Positions 54,610 to 64,000 are shown, counted from the first letter of the stretch. The stretch is DNA of 64,000 nucleotides from Pseudarthrobacter defluvii (GCF_030816725.1 NZ_JAUSYG010000001.1:3844001-3908000); one strand, 5' to 3'. Translations and numbers: made by a program. The notes: generated by a model from the sequence alone, not told the origin.

Positions 54610-56695
54610 GTGACCCAGCTCATCACCACGGACCTGGTCGAGCTCGACCAGAACCTGGGCAACGCCCCCGAGACGGTGATCCGGCATCTGGCAAGCAAGG
54701 TAGCTGCCACCGGACGCGCATCAGAAGTTGAAGGCCTCTTCGCGGACGCCTTCGCCCGCGAGCAGAAGACCGCCACCGGCATTCCCGGCGGCATCGCCAT
54801 CCCGCACTGCCGCTCGGCCGCAGTAACGGTACCCACTCTGGCCATGGCACGCCTTGACCCGAAGGTGGACTTCGGCGCCAAGGACGGCCCGGCTGACCTG
54901 GTGTTCTTCATCGCCGCTCCGGACGGGGCCGACCAGGAACACCTGAAGCTTCTCTCCAAGCTGGCACGGTCCCTGATCAAAAAGGACTTCACGGCAGCCC
55001 CTCCGCAACGCCTCCTCCCAGGCCGAAATCGTGGAGCTCGTGGACGGCGCCCTGGCGGACAAGCCCGCCGCACATGCCGCAGCGGCTCCGGTTGATGCAG
55101 TTCCGGTCGGCGCCGGGGTGGGTGCAGCCGGTGCCGCAGGTTCTTCAGTCTCCGCGGGCGCCAGTGCCGGCGGCACCGCTGCGGGTTCAACGGCCGCACG
55201 TCCCAAGCGCCTCGTGGCCGTCACCGCGTGCCCCACGGGCATCGCACACACCTACATGGCAGCTGATTCGCTGGTGGCTGCGGCCCAGGAAGCCGGTGTT
55301 GACCTGCAGGTGGAAACCCAGGGCTCCTCCGGCGCCAAGCCGCTGGACCCGGCCGTTATCGCAGCAGCGGACGCCGTGATCTTCGCCGTGGACGTGGACG
55401 TCCGCGGCAAGGAACGCTTCGCCGGCAAGCCCGTCATCAACGCACCCGTCAAGCGGGGCATCGACGAACCCGCCAAGATGGTGCAGGAGGCGCTTGCCGC
55501 GGCAGACAACCCCAACGCCCACCGCGTGGCGCACTTCGGGGCCGAGGAGCAGGCCGAGCACGAGGCTGAGGAAAAGGGTGAGCACATCGGCCAGAAGCTC
55601 AAGAAGGCCCTGCTCACCGGTGTCAGCTACATGATTCCGTTCGTTGCCGGCGGCGGCCTGCTGATCGCGCTGGGCTTCCTCCTGGGCGGCTACGACATCA
55701 CCGGCGTCGCTGACAAGGTGGTGGTGCAGAACAACTTCGGCAACCTGCCCGAGGGCGGTCTGGCCATCTACCTGGGTGCCGTGGCGTTCAAGATCGGCGC
55801 ACTGTCCATGGGCTTCCTGGTTCCTGCGCTGGCAGGCTACATTGCCTACGCCATCGCTGACCGGCCCGGCATCGCCCCCGGCTTCGTGGCCGGTGCAGTG
55901 TCCGGATTCATGGGTGCCGGCTTCCTCGGCGGCATCGTGGGTGGCCTGCTGGCCGGTTACATCGCCCACCTGATCGGAACCTGGCAGGTGCCCCGCTGGC
56001 TGCGTGGCCTGATGCCCGTGGTGATCATTCCGCTGCTCGCTTCGATCGTTGCGTCCGGCTTGATGTTCCTGGTCCTCGGCGGACCCATCGCCGGACTCAC
56101 CGCGGCGCTCAACAGCTGGCTGTCCGGCATGACCGGTGCTTCCGCCGTCGTCCTGGGAATCATCCTTGGCCTCATGATGTGCTTCGACCTCGGCGGCCCG
56201 GTCAACAAGGTGGCGTACGCCTTCGCCGTCGCCGGCCTCAGCGCCGGCAGCGCAACCAACCAGGCCCCGTGGCAGATCATGGCCACCGTGATGGCAGCGG
56301 GCATGGTCCCGCCGCTGGCCATGGCCCTGGCCACGGTCCTGGACAAGAAGCTGTTCAGCCTGGCAGAACGCGAAAACGGCAAGGCTGCCTGGCTGCTGGG
56401 CGCGTCCTTCATCTCCGAAGGCGCCATTCCGTTCGCAGCAGCTGATCCCCTGCGCGTCATCCCCGCGAGCATGGTGGGCGGCGCACTCACCGGCGCACTC
56501 ACCATGGCCTTCAACGTGACCTCCCAGGCGCCCCACGGCGGTATCTTCGTGTTCTTCGCCATCGGCAACGTGTTGATGTTCGTCGTCTCGATCATCGCCG
56601 GAGCCGTCGTCAGCGCACTGGCGGTCATCGCACTGAAGCGCTGGGCAGTCAAGAAGACCGTTGATACGGTTGAACCGGTTCCCGTGACCGTCTGA
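54610..56695 (+). pseudogene. fruA: fructose PTS transporter EIIABC, frameshifted between EIIA and EIIB
   Basis: From GTG 54610 (AAAGGA six bases upstream) the frame encodes an EIIA-type 2 domain with phosphorylatable His in GIAIPHCRSAAV, and then becomes Arg-rich nonsense. EIIB (VAVTACPTGIAHTYMAADS, phosphorylated Cys) and EIIC (eight or more helices, ending ALKRWAVKKTVDTVEPVPV) continue in another frame to 56695. Removing one C from CCCC at 54998-55001 restores the junction KKDFTAALRNASSQAEIVEL. The whole would be about 694 residues in EIIA-EIIB-EIIC order. It imports fructose as fructose 1-phosphate. All other operon genes are intact, so a sequencing error is likely. Confidence 0.9.
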
Positions 56696-56760
56696 CCCGG
56701 TTTAGCCACAGACCTTCCCGGCGCTGAACCGTCAGCACGCCGAAAGACAAAGGAGCAAAA

Positions 56761-57039
56761 ATGCCAGAACGCACCGCAACCGTTGCCAGCCGCGTGGGCC
56801 TGCACGCCCGTCCCGCCGCTATCTTTGCCGAGGCAGCCGGAGAGTTCGACCTGGACATCACTATCGCCCGTGAAGGCGAGCCGGCCGACGAAGCGATGGA
56901 CGCTGCCAGCATCCTGTCCCTGATGAGCCTGGGCGCTTCGCACGGTGACGTTGTGGTCCTCCGCGCCGAAGGTGCCGGCGCGGACGACGCGCTGGAACGC
57001 CTGGTGCAGATCCTGGAAACGGACCACGACGCCGAGTAG
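56761..57039 (+). CDS. ptsH: phosphocarrier protein HPr
   Basis: 92 residues: TVASRVGLHARPAAIFAEAA carries the phosphorylated His (about residue 15) and MDAASILSLMSLGASHGD is the conserved HPr helix with the regulatory-serine region. It passes phosphate from enzyme I to EIIA. AAAGGAG precedes ATG 56761. It is the last gene of the fru operon. Enzyme I is not in the window. Confidence 0.97.
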   Translation: MPERTATVASRVGLHARPAAIFAEAAGEFDLDITIAREGEPADEAMDAASILSLMSLGASHGDVVVLRAEGAGADDALERLVQILETDHDAE

Positions 57040-57070
57040 CAGCCACGCTGCCTCACAGGCATAACGCCGG

Positions 57071-57128
57071 CGGCCGCCGTCGGGCCTTCCTCAGCTGAGG
57101 GAACGCCCGACGGCGGCCGTTTGGTTTT
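57071..57128 (+). terminator. Rho-independent terminator of the fru operon
   Basis: CGGCCGCCGTCGGGC (57071-57085) and GCCCGACGGCGGCCG (57105-57119) pair perfectly over 15 bp, with further pairing inside, then TTTGGTTTT. Confidence 0.92.
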
Positions 57129-57157
57129 AACCGTAGGCCCGGAAGGGCGCGCAGCAG

Positions 57158-57589
57158 TCAGCCGCGCTCGGCGAGTGCCTTCACGTCCGCCAGGAGCTTG
57201 TCCCACATGCCTTTCGAGTGCGCGGCAGCTTCCTCGGTGGGGTTGTTGTCCTGGGCCAGCGACAGCAGGGTGGTGCCGCCCTGGTCCTCGAGTGTCCATT
57301 CGAGCGTGTGGTAGTTCTCCGGTTTGTCCTCCTGGCCCGTGAGGGGACTGAAATGCGTGTGCACCAGTTTCCGCCCCGGTTCAACCGCCAGGATTTGCCC
57401 CTTGTCCTGGTACGCCTTCCCGTCCCACTCGCCCCGCCAGGTGATGGGGCTGCCAACGCTCCAGTCGGTGTCCAGCGTGGTTCCAAACATGAACTCCTTC
57501 ACCGCGGCAGGGTCGGTAATCACCTCCCACACGCGCTTGGGAGGAGCGTCGACGGTGGTCACAGAAGTTGCCACGTGGTTTTTCGTCAT
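57158..57589 (-). CDS. SRPBCC (AHSA1-like) domain protein
   Basis: 143 residues. TSVTTVDAPPKRVWEVITDP, WDGKAYQDKGQILAVEPG and TLEWTLEDQGGTTLLSLAQD are typical of the Aha1/START-like SRPBCC fold, which binds hydrophobic ligands in a helix-grip cavity. The ligand is unknown. It follows the methyltransferase gene by 3 bp in the same direction and is convergent with the fru operon. Confidence 0.9.
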   Translation of the reverse strand: MTKNHVATSVTTVDAPPKRVWEVITDPAAVKEFMFGTTLDTDWSVGSPITWRGEWDGKAYQDKGQILAVEPGRKLVHTHFSPLTGQEDKPENYHTLEWTLEDQGGTTLLSLAQDNNPTEEAAAHSKGMWDKLLADVKALAERG

Positions 57590-57592
57590 GGT

Positions 57593-58435
57593 TCAGGCCT
57601 TCTTTGCCGTAAAGAGCATGTACTCCCACTCCATCTGGAACGGGACGTCGCCGTGGGCGTCGCCGAAGGAGTCAGCAAGGTCGGTGAGGGCCTTGTCGAG
57701 TGCTTTAGCCCTGTCCTGGTCCTGCGCGAGGGACTTGTAAACGGAGAGCATGGGGCCGTAGTGCGACTTGAAGTACCTGACGAAGTCCGCGGGCTGGTGG
57801 AAGCTCTTGACGGCAAGGTTCTGCTTGCGGACACGGACATCCGTGATCCTGTCCCCCAGCAGCCCGCGGACGTGGTCCTCGCTCCCCCACAGCGGCGAAG
57901 GCTGCGCGCCAGGCGGGGGCGGCGGAGCGAAAGGCTTCATTGCGGCAAACATCTGGCCGACGAACCCTTCCGGCGTCCAGCACAGCAGCCCAATGGAGCC
58001 TCCCGGCTTGCATACCCGGAGCAACTCGTCAGCAGCAGCCTGTTGGTGGGGCGCAAACATCACGCCGATGCAGGACATCACCGCGTCAAACTCGGCATCG
58101 CCGAAAGGCAGGGCCTCGGCGTCGGCTTCCTGCCAGTCAAGGGTGACGCCGCGGTTCGCCGCTTCCCGCCGCCCGGCCTCGAAAAGCTCGGGGGTAAGGT
58201 CGCTGGCCACCACTTTGGCGCCCATCATGGCCGCCGGGATGGCGGCGTTGCCGGTTCCTGCCGCTACATCGAGGACCCGTTGGCGCGGCCTGATGCCACT
58301 GGCCTCCACCAGGACGGCGCCCAGCTCAAGGAGCATCTCGTCCGCGAGGGCCGGGTAGTCCCCCGACGCCCACATGGCCCGGTGCTTCTTTTTAAGCTCC
58401 CGGTCCGCCTCCACTGCATCGGTCTGCTGGCTCAT
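57593..58435 (-). CDS. class I SAM-dependent methyltransferase
   Basis: 280 residues: RVLDVAAGTGNAAIPAAMMG (SAM site), VVASDLTPELF, and EFDAVMSCIGVMFAPHQQAA are UbiE/COQ5-like motifs. The C-terminus ends QMEWEYMLFTAKKA, a common ending in this group. Substrate unknown. ATG 58435; the following SRPBCC gene begins three bases after its stop, so both are co-transcribed. Confidence 0.9.
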   Translation of the reverse strand: MSQQTDAVEADRELKKKHRAMWASGDYPALADEMLLELGAVLVEASGIRPRQRVLDVAAGTGNAAIPAAMMGAKVVASDLTPELFEAGRREAANRGVTLDWQEADAEALPFGDAEFDAVMSCIGVMFAPHQQAAADELLRVCKPGGSIGLLCWTPEGFVGQMFAAMKPFAPPPPPGAQPSPLWGSEDHVRGLLGDRITDVRVRKQNLAVKSFHQPADFVRYFKSHYGPMLSVYKSLAQDQDRAKALDKALTDLADSFGDAHGDVPFQMEWEYMLFTAKKA

Positions 58436-58598
58436 GCGCGTGCCCCTCTACGTGTCCGGTCCAAATGGCTGACAGCACGCTGTTGGCACAGCGGAGGCTG
58501 TGATGCGACTCATTGTGGACGCGATGAAGGCCGCTGTAAAGGCAGGAGTGCAGGCGGACACTCCAGCAGGGCTCCCGCTGGTGAGGCCTGTCTGCTGG

Positions 58599-59702
58599 TC
58601 AGGCCGGCTTGCGCGCCCTGGTGGTCTTGGCGGCCGGCTTGGCTGCGGTCTTCGTTCCGGTGGACTTGGATGCGGTGGTCTTGGAGGCAGTGGATTTGGC
58701 GGTGGTCGATTTAGCTGCGGTGGTCTTGGAGGCAGTGGATTTGGCAGCAGGCTTGGCATCGTCCGTACCAGTCTTCGCGGCGGTCTTCGAGGCCGCCCCG
58801 GCGCTGGACGACCTGGCGCCAGTGGACTTGCGGGCGGGTTTGGCAGGCTCGGCCTCCTCGTCCCCGGTGTCCGCTTCGTCGTCGGAATCTCCGCTGGCCG
58901 TGGCGGCCTCCCCGCCGCCGCGCTTCCTGTCCAGGCTCCGCTTCAGGGCCTCCATGAGGTCGATGACTTCGCCCTTGCCGCCCTCGCCGGCCTCCACGCC
59001 GAACGTCTCCTCCGTGTCCAGCGATTCGCCCTGTTCCAGCTTGGCGTCGATCAGCTGGCGCAGCTGCACCTGGTACTCGTCGGTGAAGGACTCGGGCTCG
59101 AAGTCCGCCGCCATGGACTCCACCAATGCCGCTGACATGTCACGTTCCTGCGCGGAGATCCTGACATCGGCCTCCAGGGACGGGAAGTTCGCCTCACGTA
59201 CTTCGTCAGGCCAGAGGAGCGACTGCAGCACCAGCACGTCGTCCTTGATCCGCAGCGCACCCAGCCGGGTCTTCTCCCGCAGCGCGAACTGGACGATGGC
59301 CACCCGGTCCGTATCCTCCAGCGCCCGGCGCAGCAGGACATAGGCCTTGGGCGACTTGGAATCCGGTTCCAGGTAATAGCTCTTCTCGAACATCATGGGT
59401 TCAAGCTGCTCTGACGGGACGAACTGCACCACCTCGATCTCGTGGCTGTTCTCCGCCGGAATGGACTTGAGCTCATCCTTGGACAGCACCACGGTCCGGC
59501 CGTCTTCATCGAACGCCTTCTCGATGTCCGAGTAGTCCACCACCTCGCCGCAGATCTCGCACCGGCGCTGGTAGCGGATCCTGCCGCCGTCGGCATTGTG
59601 AACCTGGTGCAGACTGATGTCATGATCCTCAGTGGCGCTGTAGACCTTCACGGGCACGTTGACCAGGCCGAACGCGATGGCACCTTTCCAGATGGCTCTC
59701 AT
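58599..59702 (-). CDS. ku: Ku protein, non-homologous end joining
   Basis: 367 residues from ATG 59702 (MRAIWKGAIAFGLVNVPVKV, the standard bacterial Ku N-terminus). The homodimeric ring domain runs to about residue 255 with CEICGEVVDYSDIEKAF. The acidic linker and a Lys/Thr/Ser/Ala-rich tail follow; the tail shows Lys every fifth residue. Such tails in actinobacterial Ku bind DNA. Ku binds double-strand ends and recruits LigD, encoded divergently 40 bp away. An upstream ATG at 59717 is less likely. Confidence 0.97.
   Translation of the reverse strand: MRAIWKGAIAFGLVNVPVKVYSATEDHDISLHQVHNADGGRIRYQRRCEICGEVVDYSDIEKAFDEDGRTVVLSKDELKSIPAENSHEIEVVQFVPSEQLEPMMFEKSYYLEPDSKSPKAYVLLRRALEDTDRVAIVQFALREKTRLGALRIKDDVLVLQSLLWPDEVREANFPSLEADVRISAQERDMSAALVESMAADFEPESFTDEYQVQLRQLIDAKLEQGESLDTEETFGVEAGEGGKGEVIDLMEALKRSLDRKRGGGEAATASGDSDDEADTGDEEAEPAKPARKSTGARSSSAGAASKTAAKTGTDDAKPAAKSTASKTTAAKSTTAKSTASKTTASKSTGTKTAAKPAAKTTRARKPA
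58638..58742 (-). repeat. 7 x 15-bp repeat in the Ku tail (KSTAS/KTTAA pentads)
   Basis: Lys recurs every fifth residue in the C-terminal tail. The DNA word GGTGGTCTTGGAGGCAGTGG occurs twice 45 bp apart on the plus strand. Confidence 0.8.
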
Positions 59703-59742
59703 TCCTACAGTCAACATCAGAGCGGGCCGGAGGTGAAGCCCT

Positions 59743-62274
59743 GTGGCAGGTAGCAGGGAGCGTGTCCGGGTTGCGGGGCGGGAATTGACGCTCACCAACC
59801 TGGAGAAAATCATCTATCCGGAGACGGGCACCACCAAGGCGGATGTGCTTGCCTATTACGCTGCGGTGGCCCACGTCCTGATCCCGGCGGCGGCCAACCG
59901 GCCGGCCACCCGGAAGCGGTGGGTTAACGGAGTGGGCACGGTGGAGAAGCCGGGTGAAGTGTTTTTCCAAAAGGACCTGGAGGACTCAGCTCCCGGCTGG
60001 CTGCCGCGGGCCGCGATTACGCACAAGGACCGGACCATCTACTACCCGCTGGTCAACGATGCCGCCACCCTGACGTGGTTCGGCCAGATCAACTCGCTGG
60101 AAGTCCACGTGCCGCAGTGGCGGGTGGACTCGCACGGCAACCAATTGAACCCGGACCGGCTGGTGCTTGACCTGGACCCGGGCGACGGCGCCGGGCTGCC
60201 GGAATGCCGCGAAGTGGCCCTCCTGGCCCGCGCCATCCTGCAGGACGTGGGCCTGGATCCGGTCCCGGTGACCAGCGGCAGCAAGGGCATCCACCTTTAC
60301 GCGGCACTGGACGGGACCCAGACCTCGGAGCAGATCTCCGCTTTCGCACGGGAGCTGGCCCGGGCGCTTGAGGCCGACCACCCGGACCTCGCGGTCAGCG
60401 ACATGAAGAAGTCGCTGCGCCGCGGCAAGGTGCTGGTGGACTGGAGCCAGAACAACGCCGCGAAAACCACCGTGGTGCCTTACTCGCTGCGCGGCCGGCC
60501 CACGCCCCTCGTGGCCGCGCCCCGGACGTGGCAGGAAATCGAGGCTCCCAACCTGAAGCACCTTGACTACCAGGAGGTACTGCAGAGGGTGCGGGACGGA
60601 AAGGACCCGTTCGCCGCCGTCGTCAAGGCTGCGGGTGGCGGCCAAGCCGGCGCTGGAGACGCCGCCGCCCAGGACGAAGGGCACGACAGCGATGCCCGGC
60701 TCGGCAAGTACCGCGCCATGCGGGACCCCGGGGCAACGCCCGAGCCGTTCGCCGGCCTTCCCTCCGGCGGCAACAGTTTCGTCATCCAGGAACACCACGC
60801 CAGCCGGCTGCACTGGGACCTCCGGCTGGAGCACGAGGGGGTACTGGCGTCCTGGGCGCTTCCCAAGGGCGTCCCCGAGTCCGGCGGCAACAACCACCTG
60901 GCTGTCCAGACCGAGGACCATCCCATGGACTACCTCACCTTCCACGGGACCATCCCCAAGGGGCAGTACGGCGCGGGTGTCATGACTATTTGGGACACCG
61001 GCACCTACGAACTGCACAAGTGGATCAACGGCAGGGAAGTAATCGTCACCCTGACCGGGTCCGAGGGCGGCGGGCTGGGCGGCACCAGGAAGATCGCCTT
61101 GATCCACACCGGCCGGGGCCAGGGCAAGGACGCGGAAGGGCAGTGGCTCATCCACCTCATGGACCAGGAACATGCAGGCGGACGACGGCGGCATGGGGCT
61201 CCGGCGGCACAAGCAGAGCAGCCGGAAGAGCAGGAAGAAGACGACGGCGGTGGGACGCCCGGGCAGGAGGCCACGCCTCAAGTGCCGGCACAGCCTGCCA
61301 GCGGCACCGTGGCAGACCCCTTGGAATACCAGCCCATGATGGCGGCGTCCGGGACCACCGCCGACCTGCAGGGCAGCACGTGGCAATACGAGCTCAAGTG
61401 GGATGGCGTCCGTGCCCTCCTGGTGGCGGACAGGGACAAGGTCCGGATCTTCTCGCGCAACGGCAATGACGTCAGCCGCACCTACCCCGAGTTCACGGAC
61501 CGGAGTTGCTGGCCGGAGCAGCCGTTCGTAGCGGACGGCGAAATCATCGCCGTCGGCCCTGGGGGACGGCCTGACTTTGGCCTGCTCCAGGGCCGGATGA
61601 AGCTCACCCGGGCCGGCGACGTCGCCAAAGCCCGGACCGCGATCCCGGTCCAGCTGATGCTGTTCGACCTTCTCTTCGACGGCGGCAAGGACCTCCGGCG
61701 GCTGCCGTTGAGCAAACGGCGGCAGCGGCTGGAGGGGTTTTTTGAGCGGTCCGACTGCCCGGTGGACCTGTCCATGGTGCTGGAGGAGCCCGTTGAACTC
61801 CTCATGGAGAGCGCACATGAGCTTGGCCTTGAAGGCGTGATGGCCAAGCGGACCGACAGCCGCTACGTCAGCGGCCAGCGGACACGGACCTGGATCAAGC
61901 TCAAGACCGAGCAGACCCAGGAAGTGGTGGTGGGCGGCTGGCGTCCAGGAAAGGGAGGCCGCCAGGAAACCGTGGGATCACTGCTGGTGGGGATTCCCGA
62001 CGGCGACAAGCTGCAGTACGTGGGCCGCGTCGGCTCCGGCTTCAGCACCCGTGAACTGACGGAACTGCGGCAGACGGTGGAACGCCTCGGCCGGAAGAGC
62101 TCACCGTTCCACGAAGTCCCCCGCCCGGATGCTGCAGACGCGCACTGGGTGGCGCCGGAACTGGTGGGCGAGGTGACCTACAGCGAGTGGACGGGACCCG
62201 GCAGGCTGCGGCATCCGCGGTGGCGGGGATGGCGCGTGGACAAGGACCCGTCGGACGTGGTTCGGGAAGGGTGA
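59743..62274 (+). CDS. ligD: multidomain ATP-dependent DNA ligase D
   Basis: 843 residues in the order polymerase - phosphoesterase - ligase, as in mycobacteria. The primase-like polymerase domain (about 1-290) has DRLVLDLDPGDG with its metal aspartates. The phosphoesterase domain (about 335-475) has FVIQEHHASRLHWDLRLE. The ligase domain (about 535-843) has YELKWDGVRALLV with the adenylated Lys. GGAGGTGA lies eight bases before GTG 59743. With Ku it repairs double-strand breaks by end joining. A Gln/Glu-rich linker precedes the ligase domain. Confidence 0.97.
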   Translation: MAGSRERVRVAGRELTLTNLEKIIYPETGTTKADVLAYYAAVAHVLIPAAANRPATRKRWVNGVGTVEKPGEVFFQKDLEDSAPGWLPRAAITHKDRTIYYPLVNDAATLTWFGQINSLEVHVPQWRVDSHGNQLNPDRLVLDLDPGDGAGLPECREVALLARAILQDVGLDPVPVTSGSKGIHLYAALDGTQTSEQISAFARELARALEADHPDLAVSDMKKSLRRGKVLVDWSQNNAAKTTVVPYSLRGRPTPLVAAPRTWQEIEAPNLKHLDYQEVLQRVRDGKDPFAAVVKAAGGGQAGAGDAAAQDEGHDSDARLGKYRAMRDPGATPEPFAGLPSGGNSFVIQEHHASRLHWDLRLEHEGVLASWALPKGVPESGGNNHLAVQTEDHPMDYLTFHGTIPKGQYGAGVMTIWDTGTYELHKWINGREVIVTLTGSEGGGLGGTRKIALIHTGRGQGKDAEGQWLIHLMDQEHAGGRRRHGAPAAQAEQPEEQEEDDGGGTPGQEATPQVPAQPASGTVADPLEYQPMMAASGTTADLQGSTWQYELKWDGVRALLVADRDKVRIFSRNGNDVSRTYPEFTDRSCWPEQPFVADGEIIAVGPGGRPDFGLLQGRMKLTRAGDVAKARTAIPVQLMLFDLLFDGGKDLRRLPLSKRRQRLEGFFERSDCPVDLSMVLEEPVELLMESAHELGLEGVMAKRTDSRYVSGQRTRTWIKLKTEQTQEVVVGGWRPGKGGRQETVGSLLVGIPDGDKLQYVGRVGSGFSTRELTELRQTVERLGRKSSPFHEVPRPDAADAHWVAPELVGEVTYSEWTGPGRLRHPRWRGWRVDKDPSDVVREG

Positions 62275-62332
62275 CACGGTTTGAGCGGGCGTTGCGGTTT
62301 CGACGCGCCAGCCCGCCAATGACGCACGGAGT

Positions 62333-62366
62333 ACTTGGCGCCCACCAAATTCGGTGGGCGCCAAGT
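62333..62366. terminator. hairpin after ligD
   Basis: ACTTGGCGCCCACC (62333-62346) and GGTGGGCGCCAAGT (62353-62366) pair perfectly over 14 bp around AAATTC. No T run follows; it lies 58 bp after the ligD stop and may serve both ligD and the convergent small gene. Confidence 0.7.
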
Positions 62367-62424
62367 AATCCCGCTGTCGATGCCGGAGGCGCGGGTCGCC
62401 GTCGAGCGCACCAATCTCCCTGGG

Positions 62425-62682
62425 CTATGAGGAGTGCGGCATCTGCGGCCGGCCTGTACGGTGGACCGCCGTCACGGCTGCCTCATGGCCCGCGCGGCCG
62501 TGACCGGCAGCCTGGTCCTTGGGGTGCCGCCGCTTCCCCAAGCCGTCCGGCCACCCGCTTTGCTGTGCCAGGGGGAGGCCGCCGGCTGCTGCGGGGCCGG
62601 GTGCCACAGGAGCATCCATTGCTGCAGCGAGATGGTCCGCGACCTCCGGCTTGATGTGGAACTGATTGGACTCGTCACCCAT
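62425..62682 (-). CDS. small hypothetical protein
   Basis: 85 residues. MGDESNQFHIKPEVADHLAA looks like a real N-terminus, with AAGGGA ten bases upstream of ATG 62682. The remainder is Gly/Pro/His-rich with no recognised domain (VAPGPAAAGGLPLAQQSG). The second half is less protein-like and may be out of frame. Convergent with ligD. Confidence 0.4.
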   Translation of the reverse strand: MGDESNQFHIKPEVADHLAAAMDAPVAPGPAAAGGLPLAQQSGWPDGLGKRRHPKDQAAGHGRAGHEAAVTAVHRTGRPQMPHSS

Positions 62683-63117
62683 TTTGATTCTTCCCTTCTT
62701 CCCTCGTTCTTCCTTGAAACGGAACGCCATCAAAAAGCGCCCGGGCGCACGCAGGTTACTGCCCGGAAAGAAGTGTGTTCATCGCTCTACCATAGGCACG
62801 TCTGAGGATCCTGTGAACCCCCTCCCCGGACGGCGCCGGTGGCTGCTTTCCAGGCCTAAACAGCCCCCAAAACGGGGCCACCTGCAACCAAAAACAAAAA
62901 AGTTCGGTAACAATCCGGACCATCAGCCTGCTTCCCAGTAATCACGCGGGAAAAGCGGCGGAAAAATTTCCACGATTGAGCCCGATCGAGGCTGTAAACG
63001 GGCGAATCCTAGGCCATCCGGCAAGCCAACGGTACCGATTTCCCGTAAAATTGAAGGCCTGCCCGGAGCGGGGCAGCTACAAGTCGCAAGCAAATGACCT
63101 CCACAGGAGTTGCCCAA
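62683..63117. other. 435-bp intergenic region before the right-end transporter
   Basis: No gene is supported. The left third is the leader of the small minus-strand gene. TAAAAT at about 63046 could be a -10 for the transporter but no matching -35 was found. Confidence 0.5.
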
Positions 63118-64000
63118 ATGCCCACAGACCGAAGCAGGACCGACTCTTCAGCAGGCGCCCAAAACGCCCGCGGAACCGACCCGGCAGCCCCCACGGCTGC
63201 CAAGAAAACCAGGCTGCTGCCACGGCGCCGGCTCAAAGTATCCGATGTCAACGTGGTTGACCAGCCCATGCTCAAGAAAGCACTCGGCGGCACCATCGTG
63301 GGCAACACCATGGAATGGTACGACGTAGGCGTCTTCGGCTATCTCATCACCACCATGGGACCGGTGTTCCTCCCCGAATCGGATCCCACCACGCAGACGC
63401 TGTTCCTGCTGGGAACCTTTGCCGCCACCTTCATCGCCCGTCCGCTGGGCGGCGTGATCTTTGGCTGGCTGGGCGACAAGATGGGCCGGCAGAAGATTCT
63501 CGCCACCACGCTGATGATCATGGCGGCCAGTACGTTCGCCGTCGGCCTCCTGCCCGGGTACGCCCAGATCGGCCTGTGGGCGGCTGCCCTGCTGGTTCTC
63601 CTCAAGGTCATCCAGGGCTTCTCCACCGGCGGCGAGTACGCCGGTGCCACCACGTTCGTCAGCGAATACGCCGCCGACAAGCGCCGCGGCTTCTTCGCCA
63701 GCTTCCTGGATCTGGGCAGCTACCTGGGCTTCGCCATCGGCGCGGCCCTGGTCTCCGTCCTGCAGCTGACCCTGGGCCAGGACACCATGGAGGACTGGGG
63801 ATGGCGCATCCCGTTCCTGGTTGCCGGTCCGCTGGGCATCATCGCCGTCTACTTCCGGAGCAAGATCGAGGAATCGCCTCAGTTCCAGGCCACCCTTGAC
63901 GCCCAGGAGGAGCACGCCAAGAACGCGTCCCAGGGTGAAACCTCCCAGGCCAAGGGACCCGTAGGGATCATCAAGGCCTACTGGCGTCCCATCATCGTGG
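63118..64000 (+). CDS. MHS-family MFS transporter, N-terminal part (runs off right edge)
   Basis: About 294 residues are visible. A 48-residue basic N-terminus is followed by MHS motifs: GTIVGNTMEWYDVGVFGYL, IARPLGGVIFGWLGDKMGRQ, and LLVLLKVIQGFSTGGEYAGA. It resembles proline/betaine transporters of the ProP type. CAGGAG lies upstream of ATG 63118. The substrate is unknown; the unusually long basic N-terminus is characteristic of some actinobacterial osmolyte transporters. Confidence 0.92.
   Translation, partial: MPTDRSRTDSSAGAQNARGTDPAAPTAAKKTRLLPRRRLKVSDVNVVDQPMLKKALGGTIVGNTMEWYDVGVFGYLITTMGPVFLPESDPTTQTLFLLGTFAATFIARPLGGVIFGWLGDKMGRQKILATTLMIMAASTFAVGLLPGYAQIGLWAAALLVLLKVIQGFSTGGEYAGATTFVSEYAADKRRGFFASFLDLGSYLGFAIGAALVSVLQLTLGQDTMEDWGWRIPFLVAGPLGIIAVYFRSKIEESPQFQATLDAQEEHAKNASQGETSQAKGPVGIIKAYWRPIIV

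Noticed and set aside
59986..61818. 610-codon open frame on the minus strand
   Set aside because: Antisense to ligD; no coherent domain.

Overview
The window is high-GC, densely packed DNA with GTG and ATG starts, ATGA/TGATG gene overlaps and mostly clear AGGAGG-like ribosome sites. Gene content (Ku plus POL-PE-LIG LigD, DUF222-HNH protein, actinobacterial holin-X, DUF3618, YihY, tandem glycine riboswitches) points to a soil actinobacterium of the Micrococcaceae, most likely Arthrobacter/Pseudarthrobacter. This is inferred from gene content and style, not from a marker gene. I found no rRNA, tRNA, CRISPR array or insertion sequence.

Layout. 1-1.6 kb: the N-terminal part of an MHS-type transporter, divergent from a LysR regulator. 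1.7-12.5 kb: a leftward cluster that ends in a spermidine-synthase-like gene. Its core is gmhB, a GT9 heptosyltransferase-like gene, two further glycosyltransferases, gmhA, hldE, an SDR, an aldehyde dehydrogenase and a second hldE. Together these supply GmhA, HldE and GmhB for an ADP-heptose route in an organism with no LPS; no HldD epimerase is seen. 12.7-19.2 kb: a frameshifted SigB/SigF-type sigma gene, an extended SDR, and an envelope/stress module (LEA-like protein, holin-X, DUF3618, YihY) preceded by a SigF-like promoter. 19.5-30.8 kb: small genes; a GT2 / PIG-L-methyltransferase fusion / acyl-CoA-dehydrogenase operon of unknown product; O-methyltransferase; TetR; AzlCD; a DoxX-like protein; a CoA-transferase; GDPD. 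30.8-35.8 kb: DUF445, a DUF222-HNH endonuclease, lone PxpA, EcsC-like.

36-48 kb is a coherent glycine/serine regulon. Two divergent tandem glycine riboswitches drive a glycine-type permease plus purU to the left and gcvP-gcvT to the right, followed by gcvH-glyA, sdaA and lipA. Glycine is taken up, cleaved or converted to serine, and serine is deaminated to pyruvate; LipA lipoylates GcvH and PurU returns free THF. 48-51.4 kb: a GH65 phosphorylase/hydrolase and beta-phosphoglucomutase behind a LacI-type operator. 52.6-57.1 kb: a fructose PTS operon (DeoR regulator, FruK, EIIABC with a frameshift, HPr). 57-62.4 kb: SRPBCC protein, methyltransferase, then the divergent Ku/LigD end-joining pair. 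The right edge holds the start of a second MHS-type transporter.

Cross-cutting observations. Four genes carry one-base indels in C/G runs, three of them an extra base, so either assembly error or real decay must be settled. Four unrelated proteins carry degenerate 15-bp (5-residue) in-frame tandem repeats and a fifth an exact 18-bp array. A 61-bp element occurs twice in inverted orientation (55/61 identical) around gcvH-glyA.
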